A stretch of 64,000 nt of DNA, from positions 1,116,001 through 1,180,000 of the forward strand of contig NZ_JBHTBR010000002.1 of NCBI RefSeq assembly GCF_042665075.1, given 5' to 3'. A program made the position numbers and the translations under genes. This document shows positions 1-7,938 of this stretch, piece by piece. The notes beneath the pieces were generated by a model, which saw only the letters and a list, made by a program, of their open reading frames with translations, was not told the DNA's origin and did not search any database. The DNA is from Hirschia litorea. GTDB taxonomy: Bacteria > Pseudomonadota > Alphaproteobacteria > Caulobacterales > Hyphomonadaceae. Numbering within the stretch: the stretch's first letter is position 1; every line of letters begins with the position of its first letter.

Positions 1-52
1 AAGTCATAAACCCATTTTGTGTTGGCCATAATTGCCGTCCCGTTTTATGTCC
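1..52. other. Window edge, no gene seen
   Basis: Short AT-rich stretch downstream of glyS. I see no ORF, hairpin with a T-run, or other recognisable element here. Confidence 0.5.
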
Positions 53-2167
53 CTAGCCTTCTATTTTTGAAAAATCCGCGACTTGGCTAGTTACATCCCG
101 GATTCTAGCTAACAATTTTAGGCGGTTGACCCGCACTTTATTATCTTCAGCGTTGACGATCACATCATCAAAAAATGTATCGACAGGTGCACGTAGCAAA
201 CTTAATGCCGACATTGCAGCTGCGAAGTCTTCTTCCGCCAATGCCGCCTCAGCCTTCGCTGTTGCAGCATTCAATGCCTCATGCAAAGACAATTCCGCGG
301 CTTCTGACAACAGTTTTTTGTCAATCTCGCCCGTTATAGCGCTACCATCCTTTTTTTCTTCTTTTTGTAGGATATTTGTCGCACGCTTATGTCCCGAAAC
401 GAGATTCTTTCCGTCCTCAGTTTCCAAGAATGACGCAAGCGCTTCAACGCGTTTAACAATCAATACAAGGTCATCACCGCCTAGCGAGAACACAGCATCC
501 AATAAATCATGGCGCATGCCCTTATCGCGAAGGTAAACCTTCAAACGGTCTTCAAAGAATGAGAGGAGGTCGGTAATACCAACAGTTTCAAAAGCATTAT
601 CTACTGCTTCCTTCACAGTTGAAGAAGTCGTTGCCTCTTTAGTCACTAAATCCCCAGCTTTGGATTTCAGCATGGCACCTTGTAAACCAATCCGCACATC
701 ATTCTCCAGAATGAGACGGATCACACCCAGAGCCGCGCGGCGAAGGGCGAACGGGTCTTTTGATCCGGTTGGCTTTTCATCAATCGCCCAGAAACCAACA
801 AGCGTATCCAGCTTATCCGCCAGCGCCACAGCCACAGCCGTTGGCTCTGTTGGTACATCATCAGACGGGCCTTTAGGCTTATAGTGATCGCGGATAGTAT
901 CAGCGATGTGCTGAGGTTGGCCCTCTTCCATCGCGTAATAGCGCCCCATCACACCTTCAAGCTCGGTGAATTCAAACACCATCTCAGCCACAAGGTCACA
1001 TTTGGCGAGCTTTGCCGCCGCAATCGCATCCTCAGCTTTAGCGCTCACAATCGGCGCAAGCTCACCCGCAAGCGCCGCCACACGCTCGGCTTTGTCTTTT
1101 ACTGTCCCAAGCTTTTCGTGGAAGACGATATTACCAAGGCTATCAAAGCGCGTCTCAAGCTTCTTCGCTTTGTCATTCTCATAGAAGAACACAGCGTCAG
1201 ATAAACGCGCAGACAGCACTTTAGAATTACCCGCCGCAATCGTCTTGCCGCCATCTTCAGCTTCAAGGTTTGCAACTACAATAAATTTAGGCGCAAGCTT
1301 GCCCGTCTTAGGATCGCGCACCGCAAAATACTTCTGGTGCACGCGCATAGACAGGGTGATGACTTCCGGCGGCAGCGCCAAGAATTTCGGGTCCATATCC
1401 CCCATAATCACCACAGGAAATTCGGCCAGCCCCGCCACTTCTTCCAGCAGGCCAATATCAGGCACCAACTCTAGGCCCTGCGCATCACACAAAGTTTTAG
1501 CTTCTGTTGCGATAATGTCTTTGCGTTCTTCGCGGTCGTAAATCACGCGGCCCTTATTCTTCAAAATATCGGAATAATCTTCAAAGCGGCGCACAGTGAA
1601 CGGCCCTGCACCCATAATGCGGTGGCCCTGTGTGACATTGCTTGAAGCAATGCCATCAATTTCAAACGGCACCACTTCACCATCAAACGTACATAAAATA
1701 CGTTGCAGTGGACGCACCCAGCGCAGCTCTCCGCTACCCCAGCGCATGGATTTTGGCCAATGGAATGAGCGCACAATCTCAGGCACCATATTCGCAATAA
1801 TCTGCGTTGTTTCCACGCCTGGCTTATTAATCACCGCGACATAGAACTGGCCCTTCTTTTTATCGTCTTGAATTTCAGCCTGCTCGATGGAGTCTAATCC
1901 CGCACCGCGCAAAAATCCCGCAATCGCTTTTTCAGGCGCGCCAACTTTTGGCCCCTTGCGTTCTTCGCGCACATCCGCAGATTTAACCGGCAAGCCTTCC
2001 GCCACCACACACAAACGGCGCGGCCCAGAAAAAGCCTTCACCCCTTCCGCCATCAAGCCCGCTTCGGACAGTTTATCCATCACAGCGCGCTCAAGGTCAG
2101 CTTGCGCCTTTGCTTGCATGCGAGCAGGAATTTCTTCACAGAAAAGTTCTAGGAGTAATTGTGGCAT
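53..2167 (-). CDS. glyS: Glycyl-tRNA synthetase beta subunit
   Basis: Beta chain of the bacterial alpha2beta2 glycyl-tRNA synthetase, which charges tRNA-Gly in the cytoplasm; the beta chain supplies tRNA recognition. The product is 704 residues, close to the usual ~690. The N-terminus LLLELFCEEIPARM (residues 4-17) is the family signature (LL.E.G.EE.P). The middle holds the GlyS body with GHRIMG near residue 180, and the C-terminal ~120 residues look like a DALR-type anticodon-binding domain. It lies 66 nt downstream of glyQ on the same strand, so the pair is probably one operon. Nothing odd in length or frame. Confidence 0.97.
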   Translation of the reverse strand: MPQLLLELFCEEIPARMQAKAQADLERAVMDKLSEAGLMAEGVKAFSGPRRLCVVAEGLPVKSADVREERKGPKVGAPEKAIAGFLRGAGLDSIEQAEIQDDKKKGQFYVAVINKPGVETTQIIANMVPEIVRSFHWPKSMRWGSGELRWVRPLQRILCTFDGEVVPFEIDGIASSNVTQGHRIMGAGPFTVRRFEDYSDILKNKGRVIYDREERKDIIATEAKTLCDAQGLELVPDIGLLEEVAGLAEFPVVIMGDMDPKFLALPPEVITLSMRVHQKYFAVRDPKTGKLAPKFIVVANLEAEDGGKTIAAGNSKVLSARLSDAVFFYENDKAKKLETRFDSLGNIVFHEKLGTVKDKAERVAALAGELAPIVSAKAEDAIAAAKLAKCDLVAEMVFEFTELEGVMGRYYAMEEGQPQHIADTIRDHYKPKGPSDDVPTEPTAVAVALADKLDTLVGFWAIDEKPTGSKDPFALRRAALGVIRLILENDVRIGLQGAMLKSKAGDLVTKEATTSSTVKEAVDNAFETVGITDLLSFFEDRLKVYLRDKGMRHDLLDAVFSLGGDDLVLIVKRVEALASFLETEDGKNLVSGHKRATNILQKEEKKDGSAITGEIDKKLLSEAAELSLHEALNAATAKAEAALAEEDFAAAMSALSLLRAPVDTFFDDVIVNAEDNKVRVNRLKLLARIRDVTSQVADFSKIEG

Positions 2168-2233
2168 AGCGTATGTGCCCTATGGCAAAGAGATCAAATT
2201 TTAGTTCAGAAAAAGCGGTGAATTTCGCGCAAA

Positions 2234-3139
2234 CTACTCTGCTGCGACAGCTTCCGCTTCTTCTTGCTTGGCCCATGCTTGAGCAGCGCCCTTGGCCATA
2301 TCGCGCACGCGGGCGATAAAGCTTTGGCGTTCGGTGGGTGACACCACCCCGCGCGCATCCAGCAGGTTAAACATGTGCGATGCTTTTAGCGCTTGCTCAT
2401 AAGCAGGCAGCGGCAAAGGCTTTTCCAGCCCCAGCAAATGCTGGCTCATGCGCTCACATGCTTTAAAGCTTTCAAGCAAATCATCTGTATTGGCGTGCTC
2501 GAAATTGTAGGCTGATTGCTGTTTCTCGTTTTCCAGAAACACATCCCCATAAGATAATGGGTGCGGGCTGTCTGGGTCATTATATGGCAAATCATACACA
2601 TTATCGACGCCAAACACATACATCGCCAAGCGCTCAAGCCCATAAGTTAGCTCACCCGATACTGGGAAGACATCCAAGCCGCCCACTTGCTGGAAATATG
2701 TAAACTGAGACACTTCCATCCCGTCACACCAAACTTCCCAGCCAAGGCCCCAAGCACCCACTGTTGGGTTTTCCCAGTCATCTTCCACAAAGCGAATATC
2801 ATGCACAGTTGGGTCTAGGCCGATTGCGCGCAAGCTTTCCAAATACCAATCCTGAATCTCTGGCGGGTTTGGCTTTAAGATCACCTGAAACTGATAATAA
2901 TGCTGCAAGCGGTTTGGGTTTTCCCCATAGCGCCCATCTGTCGGACGGCGCGAAGGCTGCACATATGCCACATTCCAAGGCTTAGGCCCCAGCGCCCGCA
3001 AAGTCGTTGCGGGGTGTAATGTACCCGCCCCCACTTCCATATCATAAGGCTGCAATACCGCGCACCCGCGAGAGGCCCAATATGTTTGAAGGGTCAGGAT
3101 CAAATCCTGAAATGATTTAGGTTTTTGGCTAGCTGACAT
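2234..3139 (-). CDS. glyQ: Glycyl-tRNA synthetase alpha subunit
   Basis: Alpha chain of glycyl-tRNA synthetase, carrying the class II catalytic core that makes glycyl-adenylate. From the ATG at 3139 the protein is 300 residues (E. coli GlyQ is 303) and starts MSASQKPKSFQDL. The frame stays open to 3217, but those extra 26 residues (MCNGSGG...) are not family-like, so the shorter start is chosen. Diagnostic stretches are FQDLILTLQTYWASRGC, PYDMEVGAGT and YVQPSRRPTDGRYG. The ribosome binding site before 3139 is only a weak A-rich AAAGAAAC. First gene of glyQ-glyS; the thermonuclease gene diverges from it. Confidence 0.96.
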   Translation of the reverse strand: MSASQKPKSFQDLILTLQTYWASRGCAVLQPYDMEVGAGTLHPATTLRALGPKPWNVAYVQPSRRPTDGRYGENPNRLQHYYQFQVILKPNPPEIQDWYLESLRAIGLDPTVHDIRFVEDDWENPTVGAWGLGWEVWCDGMEVSQFTYFQQVGGLDVFPVSGELTYGLERLAMYVFGVDNVYDLPYNDPDSPHPLSYGDVFLENEKQQSAYNFEHANTDDLLESFKACERMSQHLLGLEKPLPLPAYEQALKASHMFNLLDARGVVSPTERQSFIARVRDMAKGAAQAWAKQEEAEAVAAE

Positions 3140-3270
3140 GTCAGTTTCTTTTTTGTTCGCGAGGTCTGTCTTCTGGCCGTCATAGACCACAGATTCCCCT
3201 CCGCTTCCATTGCACAATTTGGCGCGGAAGCTAGTCTTTTATGACTCAAGGATCAAGGTGGGGAGTTATC

Positions 3271-3819
3271 ATGAAATCGATTCTACAAATTGCGAGTATT
3301 TTTGCACTTTTTATTTCGCCAGCAATTGCTCAAACTCAAACATTGCAAAATGACAAACTAATCGTGAAAGCGGGTAGCGAAAGTACAATCGAAATAGTCG
3401 ATGGAGATACTTTATGGGTCGGAAACCACGAAATCCGATTATATGGAATTGATGCACCCGAAGCTACTCAAAGCTGTATAGTTGAAGGATTGTCCAGAAA
3501 CTATTGTCACACACAGGCTAGCAAATACCTAGAAAATTTGGCTGCTAACACAGAATTTGAATGTGAATTTAAAGACAAGGACGGTAAACCTTGGATTCGT
3601 TATGGCAGGTACATAGCTGACTGTCGTGTTGGTTCCCTCGACGTAAGCAAAGAATTAGTCAGAAATGGCTGGGCATACGCAGATCCGAACTACGGCGATG
3701 CGTATGCAACAGACCAAGAATACGCACAGAAAAACAAACTTGGTATTCACGCGACTGAGCACAAAGCGCCATGGGTTTGGAGAAAAGAAAAACGTGGCGA
3801 CAGCTGCTCGTGTAAATAA
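3271..3819 (+). CDS. Secreted thermonuclease (SNase-like)
   Basis: Staphylococcal-nuclease-fold, Ca2+-dependent nuclease predicted to be exported. The start at 3271 is preferred over the in-frame ATG at 3241 because AAGGTGGGGA precedes it and it opens directly into a signal peptide (MKSILQIASIFALFISPAIA, likely cut after AIA at residue 20). Active-site equivalents are visible: D44 (VDGDT), R56 (EIRLYG), D61 and E64 (GIDAPE), and R113 (RYGRYIADC). The mature part has several Cys (69, 79, 98, 118, 179, 181) that could form disulfides. The gene is more AT-rich than its neighbours and is followed by palindromic spacer DNA, so it may be an acquired unit. Role inferred: periplasmic or extracellular nucleic-acid degradation. 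Confidence 0.9.
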   Translation: MKSILQIASIFALFISPAIAQTQTLQNDKLIVKAGSESTIEIVDGDTLWVGNHEIRLYGIDAPEATQSCIVEGLSRNYCHTQASKYLENLAANTEFECEFKDKDGKPWIRYGRYIADCRVGSLDVSKELVRNGWAYADPNYGDAYATDQEYAQKNKLGIHATEHKAPWVWRKEKRGDSCSCK

Positions 3820-4212
3820 GCTTCCCCCCTCAAAACCCGTAATACCCGACAGCTTCGCCGTCAGGGTACCCATCTCTTATCGTTTCAACATTGTATCGGG
3901 ATGCAATTTCGGGTGTTGGATTCCCTGATGCGCAAACGCATCGGGAATGACGCGCAGCGACACACCGTAGGGTGCATTACGCGCCAGCAAATGCACCTTC
4001 TTGAATGCACCTTCTTAAACGCGCTCATGTTCGCGACACGCGCATCTTAAACAAACACCGCGCGCGCCCTATCCCACTGCAACAATCCCCATTTACCATT
4101 TTTGCAAGCACGTATAATATTTATCCCGAATTTGATGATATTGCCTGCTCTGGGACGCGGTGCAATCTAAACGCCACATCATTCGTGGATGCATATTAAA
4201 GGGGATGCATTA
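3820..4212. repeat. Gene-free spacer with several palindromic elements
   Basis: A 390-bp stretch without a credible gene. It holds three stem structures in a row. One is at 3843-3868, with TACCC...GGGTA outer arms, a GAC...GTC inner stem and a TTC loop. The second, at 3920-3948, has ATTCCC/GGGAAT and GATGCG/CGCATC stems, a one-base bulge and a CAAA loop, and resembles the common ATTCCC...GGGAATGACG intergenic palindromes of Proteobacteria. The third pairs GGTGCATT (3971-3978) with AATGCACC (3990-3997). The 13-mer aatgcaccttctt also occurs twice in tandem (3990-4002 and 4004-4016). None has a following T-run, so these look like repeats rather than classic terminators. Confidence 0.6.
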
Positions 4213-5148
4213 ATGCGAAATCACACGCATAAACACCGCACACTATTTGGCAAAACAGCAAAACTTGCTTTCACGGCGCTCGCCGCCATCACTCTCGCGC
4301 CTGCAGCATCAGCAAAGAACTGTCCGAACGGGTTGGTCCTCGCCAACACATTTGAACATTATTTTGCCAGCGGACCAAATACCTGGGGACAGGCCATTCT
4401 ATATTGGCAGGACTATGGCTCCGCGGCGGTTAAAACACGCACTAAAGTCGTCCGCGCTTTGCTTGAATGCTATGGAAACTATTGCGGCATGGGCAATGGC
4501 GACACGACTGCACACGCCACGCTGAAGAAATATCATCAGGAACTCGCAGCCTTTGAAGGGGGACGGTCCACGGTGAAGCCGGAGTTCCCGAAGGGGCTTG
4601 ATGCCCCGCCGCCAGTTATGCTGGCATGGGCTGAAAAACGTTTTGGCTGTACTGCCGGACCGACTAGCAATGAACGTCAGGCAGCGCAGCTTGCAGCTTA
4701 TAAGGCAGAACAGGCCGAGAAAGCCCGCATAGCGGCTCTACCGAAAAAGCCTGCAACGCGCGAAGAATTGGTTCTGCGCACGAATATAATCGACGACTGG
4801 GAATTCTATGAAGTCGCGCGCAAAGAAGGCGGGCCGATGTTCTACCGCTGGTGGGATGCCAACAAGAAAATGCGCACCATTCAGGACGCCTATGATATGT
4901 GCTATTTCCACAAGCCGACAAGTGTTGAATGCACCGCTCCCAAAGCATGGGCAGATAGCATGTCCGGTAAGAAAACCCATTGGGGTAGTGGTCAGGCAAA
5001 CCTGCCGAATAATGGTACCTACACGGAAAGCTATACCGATAAATACGGCTTCAAGCCACCGCCGCGTACCGCCCCTCCGCCGCCAAGTTCCAACCGCCGC
5101 GACTGTTATGACCAAGGCGATGGCACGGAAAAATGCTTCACGGACTAA
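4213..5148 (+). CDS. Exported Cys-containing protein of unknown function
   Basis: I do not recognise this family. The 311-residue product starts at 4213, chosen because AAAGGGG lies nine bases upstream; an in-frame ATG at 4189 has no such site. A signal peptide is clear: basic MRNHTHKHRTLFGKTAK, then hydrophobic LAFTALAAITLAPAASA, with cleavage after ASA. The mature protein has Cys in NCPNG, ECYGNYCGMG, RFGCTAG, MCYFH, VECTAP, RDCYD and EKCFTD, mostly as close pairs, suggesting disulfides in the periplasm. There is an Ala/Lys/Glu-rich helix in the middle and a Pro-rich segment (PPPRTAPPPPSS) near the C-terminus. No operon partner is evident. Confidence 0.8.
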   Translation: MRNHTHKHRTLFGKTAKLAFTALAAITLAPAASAKNCPNGLVLANTFEHYFASGPNTWGQAILYWQDYGSAAVKTRTKVVRALLECYGNYCGMGNGDTTAHATLKKYHQELAAFEGGRSTVKPEFPKGLDAPPPVMLAWAEKRFGCTAGPTSNERQAAQLAAYKAEQAEKARIAALPKKPATREELVLRTNIIDDWEFYEVARKEGGPMFYRWWDANKKMRTIQDAYDMCYFHKPTSVECTAPKAWADSMSGKKTHWGSGQANLPNNGTYTESYTDKYGFKPPPRTAPPPPSSNRRDCYDQGDGTEKCFTD

Positions 5149-5158
5149 GCTTAAGTGA

Positions 5159-5202
5159 GGTTTCGTAAACCCAATTTCATCTCCCCTAAATAAGGGGGGA
5201 TG
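5159..5202. terminator. Two hairpins between convergent genes
   Basis: GGTTT-CGT-AAACC (5159-5171) is followed by a 10-bp stem, CATCTCCCCT (5178-5187) with AGGGGGGATG (5193-5202), one G-U pair and a 5-nt loop. They sit between a plus-strand gene ending at 5148 and a minus-strand gene ending at 5231, the expected place for a shared terminator. Neither side has a good T-run, so termination is inferred from position only. Confidence 0.4.
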
Positions 5203-5230
5203 AGCTATCTATTGCCAAGCATTATTTCAA

Positions 5231-5569
5231 CTAAAACTTTGACTTAAACCATATGCCCATATGGCGCATTAATGGGTTTCCCCACACAATTTTATTGCAA
5301 AACTCTCGTCCTTTAGGTGTTTCAAACCCAAACACGAAAAACACAATAAAACTCAAAACAGATGTGCTCCAAGATAGCGGCGGCCAAATACCAACCCAGT
5401 CTTGACGCAGGTAAAGCTCCACAAAGAAGCAGGCCAATAATCCCACTATCGCAGCTGGCAAAAAAGCAATGCTCAATGAAGCGATCATATCGCGCACCAT
5501 TCGCACGGCTTGCTGGGTAAATGTTTCATCCGTATCCATGCTTGTTTTTACACCGTGTTTCGTAATCAC
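5231..5569 (-). CDS. Small two-helix membrane protein, unknown
   Basis: Unrecognised protein of up to 112 residues with two probable transmembrane helices: ASLSIAFLPAAIVGLLACFF and STSVLSFIVFFVFGF. Between them lies a short loop with LRQDWVGIWPP, and the C-terminal tail is basic (RHMGIWFKSKF). The frame opens with GTG at 5569; an ATG at 5539 (MDTDETF) is an equally plausible start, and neither has a strong ribosome binding site. It is a single gene with no obvious operon partner. No function is proposed. Confidence 0.55.
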   Translation of the reverse strand: MITKHGVKTSMDTDETFTQQAVRMVRDMIASLSIAFLPAAIVGLLACFFVELYLRQDWVGIWPPLSWSTSVLSFIVFFVFGFETPKGREFCNKIVWGNPLMRHMGIWFKSKF

Positions 5570-5926
5570 GGTCCACTCACTTTTGTGTGTGTACGGACGA
5601 TAAAATCATGGATAAGTCAAAACTTATCCCCGCCCCGACAAAATGAGTGCATATTCACATCACCTTCTCATGGTGTGGGCGATGCGCAAATTCGTATCAT
5701 GAGCGGGCTGATGCTTTGAGCATTGAGCGAGCATGTGCAGATTGTCAGCTTGAAGATCAAAACATCAGGTAAAGCGCACGCTTCTGGCGGCACGCATACC
5801 ACATTCCATTCTCTAACTGCCGACAGACCGTGCGCTTTACAGCCCACTTCCTATCGACACCCAAATAAGAACCTTCGAAAACTCCCCATTTCACATGGCG
5901 GAGATATTGGCGCATTCCTCTAAATT
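5570..5926. other. Gene-free region with a long inverted repeat
   Basis: No credible CDS; short plus-strand ORFs here have no ribosome binding site and no protein-like composition. The notable content is a perfect 12-bp inverted repeat, GTAAAGCGCACG (5769-5780) with CGTGCGCTTTAC (5829-5840). It encloses a second 5-bp stem, CGGCA (5788-5792) with TGCCG (5818-5822). This may be a structured RNA or a repeat element. Confidence 0.5.
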
Positions 5927-6301
5927 TTAGGCTGAGTTTTTCACCTGTAAAATATCAAAAGCATGGGCTTTGCCCCACTCCATCAAAGCAAGAATAACAG
6001 GCCGCAATGTCTCCCCCTTTGGCGTCAGGCTATATTCCACGCGCGGGGGAACTTCAGCAAACACTTCACGATGCACCAAGCCGCACTCTTCAAGATCGCG
6101 CAATTGTTTGGTGAGTATGCGTTGAGAAATTCCCTCAAGCCGCCGCTGGAGTTCGTTGAAACGCAATGTGCCTTCCAGCAAGTGAAATAATATCGCGCCT
6201 TTGCCCTTACCGCCTATCAATTCAAGCGACGCTTCCACAGGGCATCCACGCTGAGAATAATCAGAATGGCGTGGCTGTTGTTCTGTCTCACGCGCGCTCA
6301 T
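5927..6301 (-). CDS. HxlR-family transcriptional regulator
   Basis: Winged-helix regulator of the HxlR type, 124 residues. Family features seen: a Cys near the N-terminus in the YSQRGCPVEASLELIGGKGK segment, the helix-turn-helix core LRFNELQRRLEGISQRILTKQLRDLEECGLV split over residues ~48-78, and the wing VPPRVEYSLTPKGETL. A good ribosome binding site (AAGGGAAC) precedes the ATG. It is transcribed divergently from a nitroreductase gene 117 bp away, the usual arrangement for HxlR regulators controlling a redox or detoxification enzyme, so it probably represses that gene and itself in response to a reactive electrophile or redox signal (inference). Confidence 0.92.
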   Translation of the reverse strand: MSARETEQQPRHSDYSQRGCPVEASLELIGGKGKGAILFHLLEGTLRFNELQRRLEGISQRILTKQLRDLEECGLVHREVFAEVPPRVEYSLTPKGETLRPVILALMEWGKAHAFDILQVKNSA

Positions 6302-6316
6302 AATAGTTCCCTTTAT

Positions 6317-6389
6317 GTAACCATGGCACCAAAATGTGCGTTCTTGTGCTGAATTCTCAGTCCCCTAAATACCTATCTGTAACCTAGAT
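6317..6389. promoter_or_regulatory. Candidate HxlR operator region
   Basis: Within the divergent spacer the hexamer GTAACC occurs twice (6317-6322 and 6379-6384). The second copy sits inside an imperfect dyad ATCT-N7-AGAT (6375-6389), just upstream of the nitroreductase start. The position suits an autoregulated divergent promoter; the binding assignment is inference. Confidence 0.35.
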
Positions 6390-6418
6390 TCGATATCTAT
6401 AGCAGAAGAAGTTTCAAC

Positions 6419-7081
6419 ATGGAAAACGACATTACATATTACGCGCACAAACGTCACACAACGAAAGCGTATGATCCCAACAAAAAAATCCCAGCTGAAA
6501 CAGTTGAAAAACTCAAAGACCTATTGCGCATTTCCCCTTCAAGCGTGAATGCACAACCATGGCATTTTATAATGGCCTCAACACAAGCAGGCAAAGAGCG
6601 CGTGACAGCGGGAACGGATGAGAAATACCCGTTCAACTCTCCTTCTATCCGCAACGCATCACATGTTGTCGTGTTTGCGTCACTTCTACACGCAGATGAT
6701 GCTTATCTTGAAAAACTGCTTGAGCAAGAAGACAAAGATGGTCGCTACCCTTCGCCCGTCAACAAAGAGCAAATGGATGGTGGTCGCCGTCTCTTCTTAG
6801 GTCTCAACCAAACATCGCCTGAAGCTGAAGCAAACTGGTTTGCAAGACAAACATATCTCAACATAGGCCAATTCCTTCTCGGCGCAGCCGCACTTGGTCT
6901 AGATGCCACACCAATGGAAGGTGTTGATGTTGATGCCCTCGATAAAGAATTTGGTTTAACGGAAAAAGGCTATGGCGCACTCGCTGTTGTCACGGTTGGC
7001 TATAGTGATCCAACGCATGACTATAACGCCTCACTCCCTAAATCGCGTCTCCCAATCTCTGATATTTTAACAGAGATTTAG
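6419..7081 (+). CDS. NAD(P)H nitroreductase family protein
   Basis: FMN-dependent nitroreductase-fold enzyme, 220 residues, similar in layout to NfsB/NfnB: N-terminal helix with KRHTTKAYDP, the FMN-phosphate loop region LLRISPSSVNAQPWHF (S/N/Q/P-W motif, residues ~37-53), and the C-terminal part PMEGVDVDALDKEFGL followed by GYGALAVVTVGY, which is the nucleotide-contacting loop of the family. It likely reduces quinones, nitroaromatics or other electrophiles in the cytoplasm. The adjacent divergent HxlR regulator suggests inducible expression. The ATG at 6419 has a purine-rich AGAAGAAG upstream. The gene is followed by a long hairpin. Confidence 0.9.
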   Translation: MENDITYYAHKRHTTKAYDPNKKIPAETVEKLKDLLRISPSSVNAQPWHFIMASTQAGKERVTAGTDEKYPFNSPSIRNASHVVVFASLLHADDAYLEKLLEQEDKDGRYPSPVNKEQMDGGRRLFLGLNQTSPEAEANWFARQTYLNIGQFLLGAAALGLDATPMEGVDVDALDKEFGLTEKGYGALAVVTVGYSDPTHDYNASLPKSRLPISDILTEI

Positions 7082-7091
7082 CGCGATTTTT

Positions 7092-7136
7092 GGTGAGACG
7101 GAGTTGACGTCCCCCCCCAGAAAACTCCGTCTCGCC
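7092..7136. terminator. 14-bp hairpin with a C8 loop between convergent genes
   Basis: GGTGAGACGGAGTT (7092-7105) pairs with AACTCCGTCTCGCC (7123-7136) with a single G-U pair. The 17-nt loop contains eight consecutive C (7111-7118). It lies between the nitroreductase (plus) and dodecin (minus) genes, so a bidirectional terminator is likely, although the T-run on the plus side is poor (ACATTTATAT). Confidence 0.55.
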
Positions 7137-7165
7137 ACATTTATATCGGGTTGCCCCAACTATAT

Positions 7166-7366
7166 TTATTCGACGATAAACGTCACTTTCATCACAACGC
7201 GGTATTCAACGATTTCACCATCGCTAACCACCACTTTTTGGTCTTTGACCCATGCGCTCTCAACGTTTTTCAACGTCTTACAGGCGCGTTTCACACCCTT
7301 AGCCACGGCTTTGTCAAAGCTTGTTTTTGAACTTGAAATAATCTCGGTTACGCGTGCGACAGCCAT
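7166..7366 (-). CDS. Dodecin family flavin-binding protein
   Basis: 66-residue protein matching dodecins, small beta-alpha-beta-beta proteins that assemble into hollow dodecamers and store or buffer flavins. Visible family features are the N-terminal strand ARVTEIISSS, the helix SFDKAVAKGVKRACKTLKNV, a Trp in the AWVKDQKVVV strand that matches the flavin-stacking position, and the closing strand EYRVVMKVTFIVE. The ribosome binding site AGGAGGATAGT is excellent. Single-gene unit, convergent with the nitroreductase. Confidence 0.9.
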   Translation of the reverse strand: MAVARVTEIISSSKTSFDKAVAKGVKRACKTLKNVESAWVKDQKVVVSDGEIVEYRVVMKVTFIVE

Positions 7367-7565
7367 ACTATCCTCCTGATATATATCTTAAAAAATCAAG
7401 TGTCAGGCTAGCAAAGATAAAGGTCAAGAAGCATATACAGCTCCCCACTCGCCCCATAGGGGAAAGCGCCTCTCCGTCAGCCTACAGAGCAAGCCTATCG
7501 CAGCATAAGAACAAAGCAAGCCGCACATACTTCCATATATGCAGCATGCTTTGCGTTAGCTTTAT
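7367..7565. other. Spacer upstream of dodecin
   Basis: About 200 bp. It presumably carries the dodecin promoter on the minus strand and the 3' untranslated end of the 57-codon gene; a small palindrome, CCCCATAGGGG, lies near 7460. No gene seen. Confidence 0.4.
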
Positions 7566-7739
7566 CTAGTCATCGCGTCTCATTTGCATATCAAATTGTC
7601 CCCAGCGATCAAACTTGTCAGGACGTCTTCTTGATGAGGGATTAGGCATTGAATCAAATAGCTGACTGCGAGATGCATTACTGCCTGCACGCACACGTTT
7701 TGGACGTGAAGAAGGGCCAACTTTTTTCATTCCGGACAT
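7566..7739 (-). CDS. 57-residue basic protein, unknown
   Basis: A short ORF read directly from the minus strand: it starts MSGMKKVGPSSRPKRVRAG and ends QFDMQMRRDD. A clear ribosome binding site, AGGAAGA, sits eight bases before the ATG at 7739. The product is rich in Arg, Lys, Ser and Pro in the first 40 residues, then has a short aromatic/acidic tail (DKFDRWGQFD). There is no signal peptide or membrane helix, so it is probably cytoplasmic and may bind nucleic acid (inference from charge only). I recognise no family. Confidence 0.6.
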   Translation of the reverse strand: MSGMKKVGPSSRPKRVRAGSNASRSQLFDSMPNPSSRRRPDKFDRWGQFDMQMRRDD

Positions 7740-7938
7740 CGGAGTCTTCCTAGAAATGGGTCATCAATCCTTAATTGTGACCACAAGCCAATACAATCTG
7801 ATCGGCAAATTCGAGGGAGCTTGTCCTACACTAAATTTTCCGACCATAATTGAAATTTGATACCGAAAATAAAAAAGCGCAATATAGCAAAAAAAATATT
7901 TTTCACGCGCAACTTTACGCGATTTAGACGCGTTATCT

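Noticed and set aside
3990..4016. Tandem repeat considered as a CRISPR fragment
   Set aside because: Only two copies, one-base spacer, no leader or cas genes.
5723..5923. 66-codon plus-strand ORF
   Set aside because: No ribosome binding site and it crosses the long inverted repeat; composition not protein-like.
7354..7569. 71-codon plus-strand ORF
   Set aside because: Overlaps the dodecin start and its ribosome binding site; no own initiation signal.
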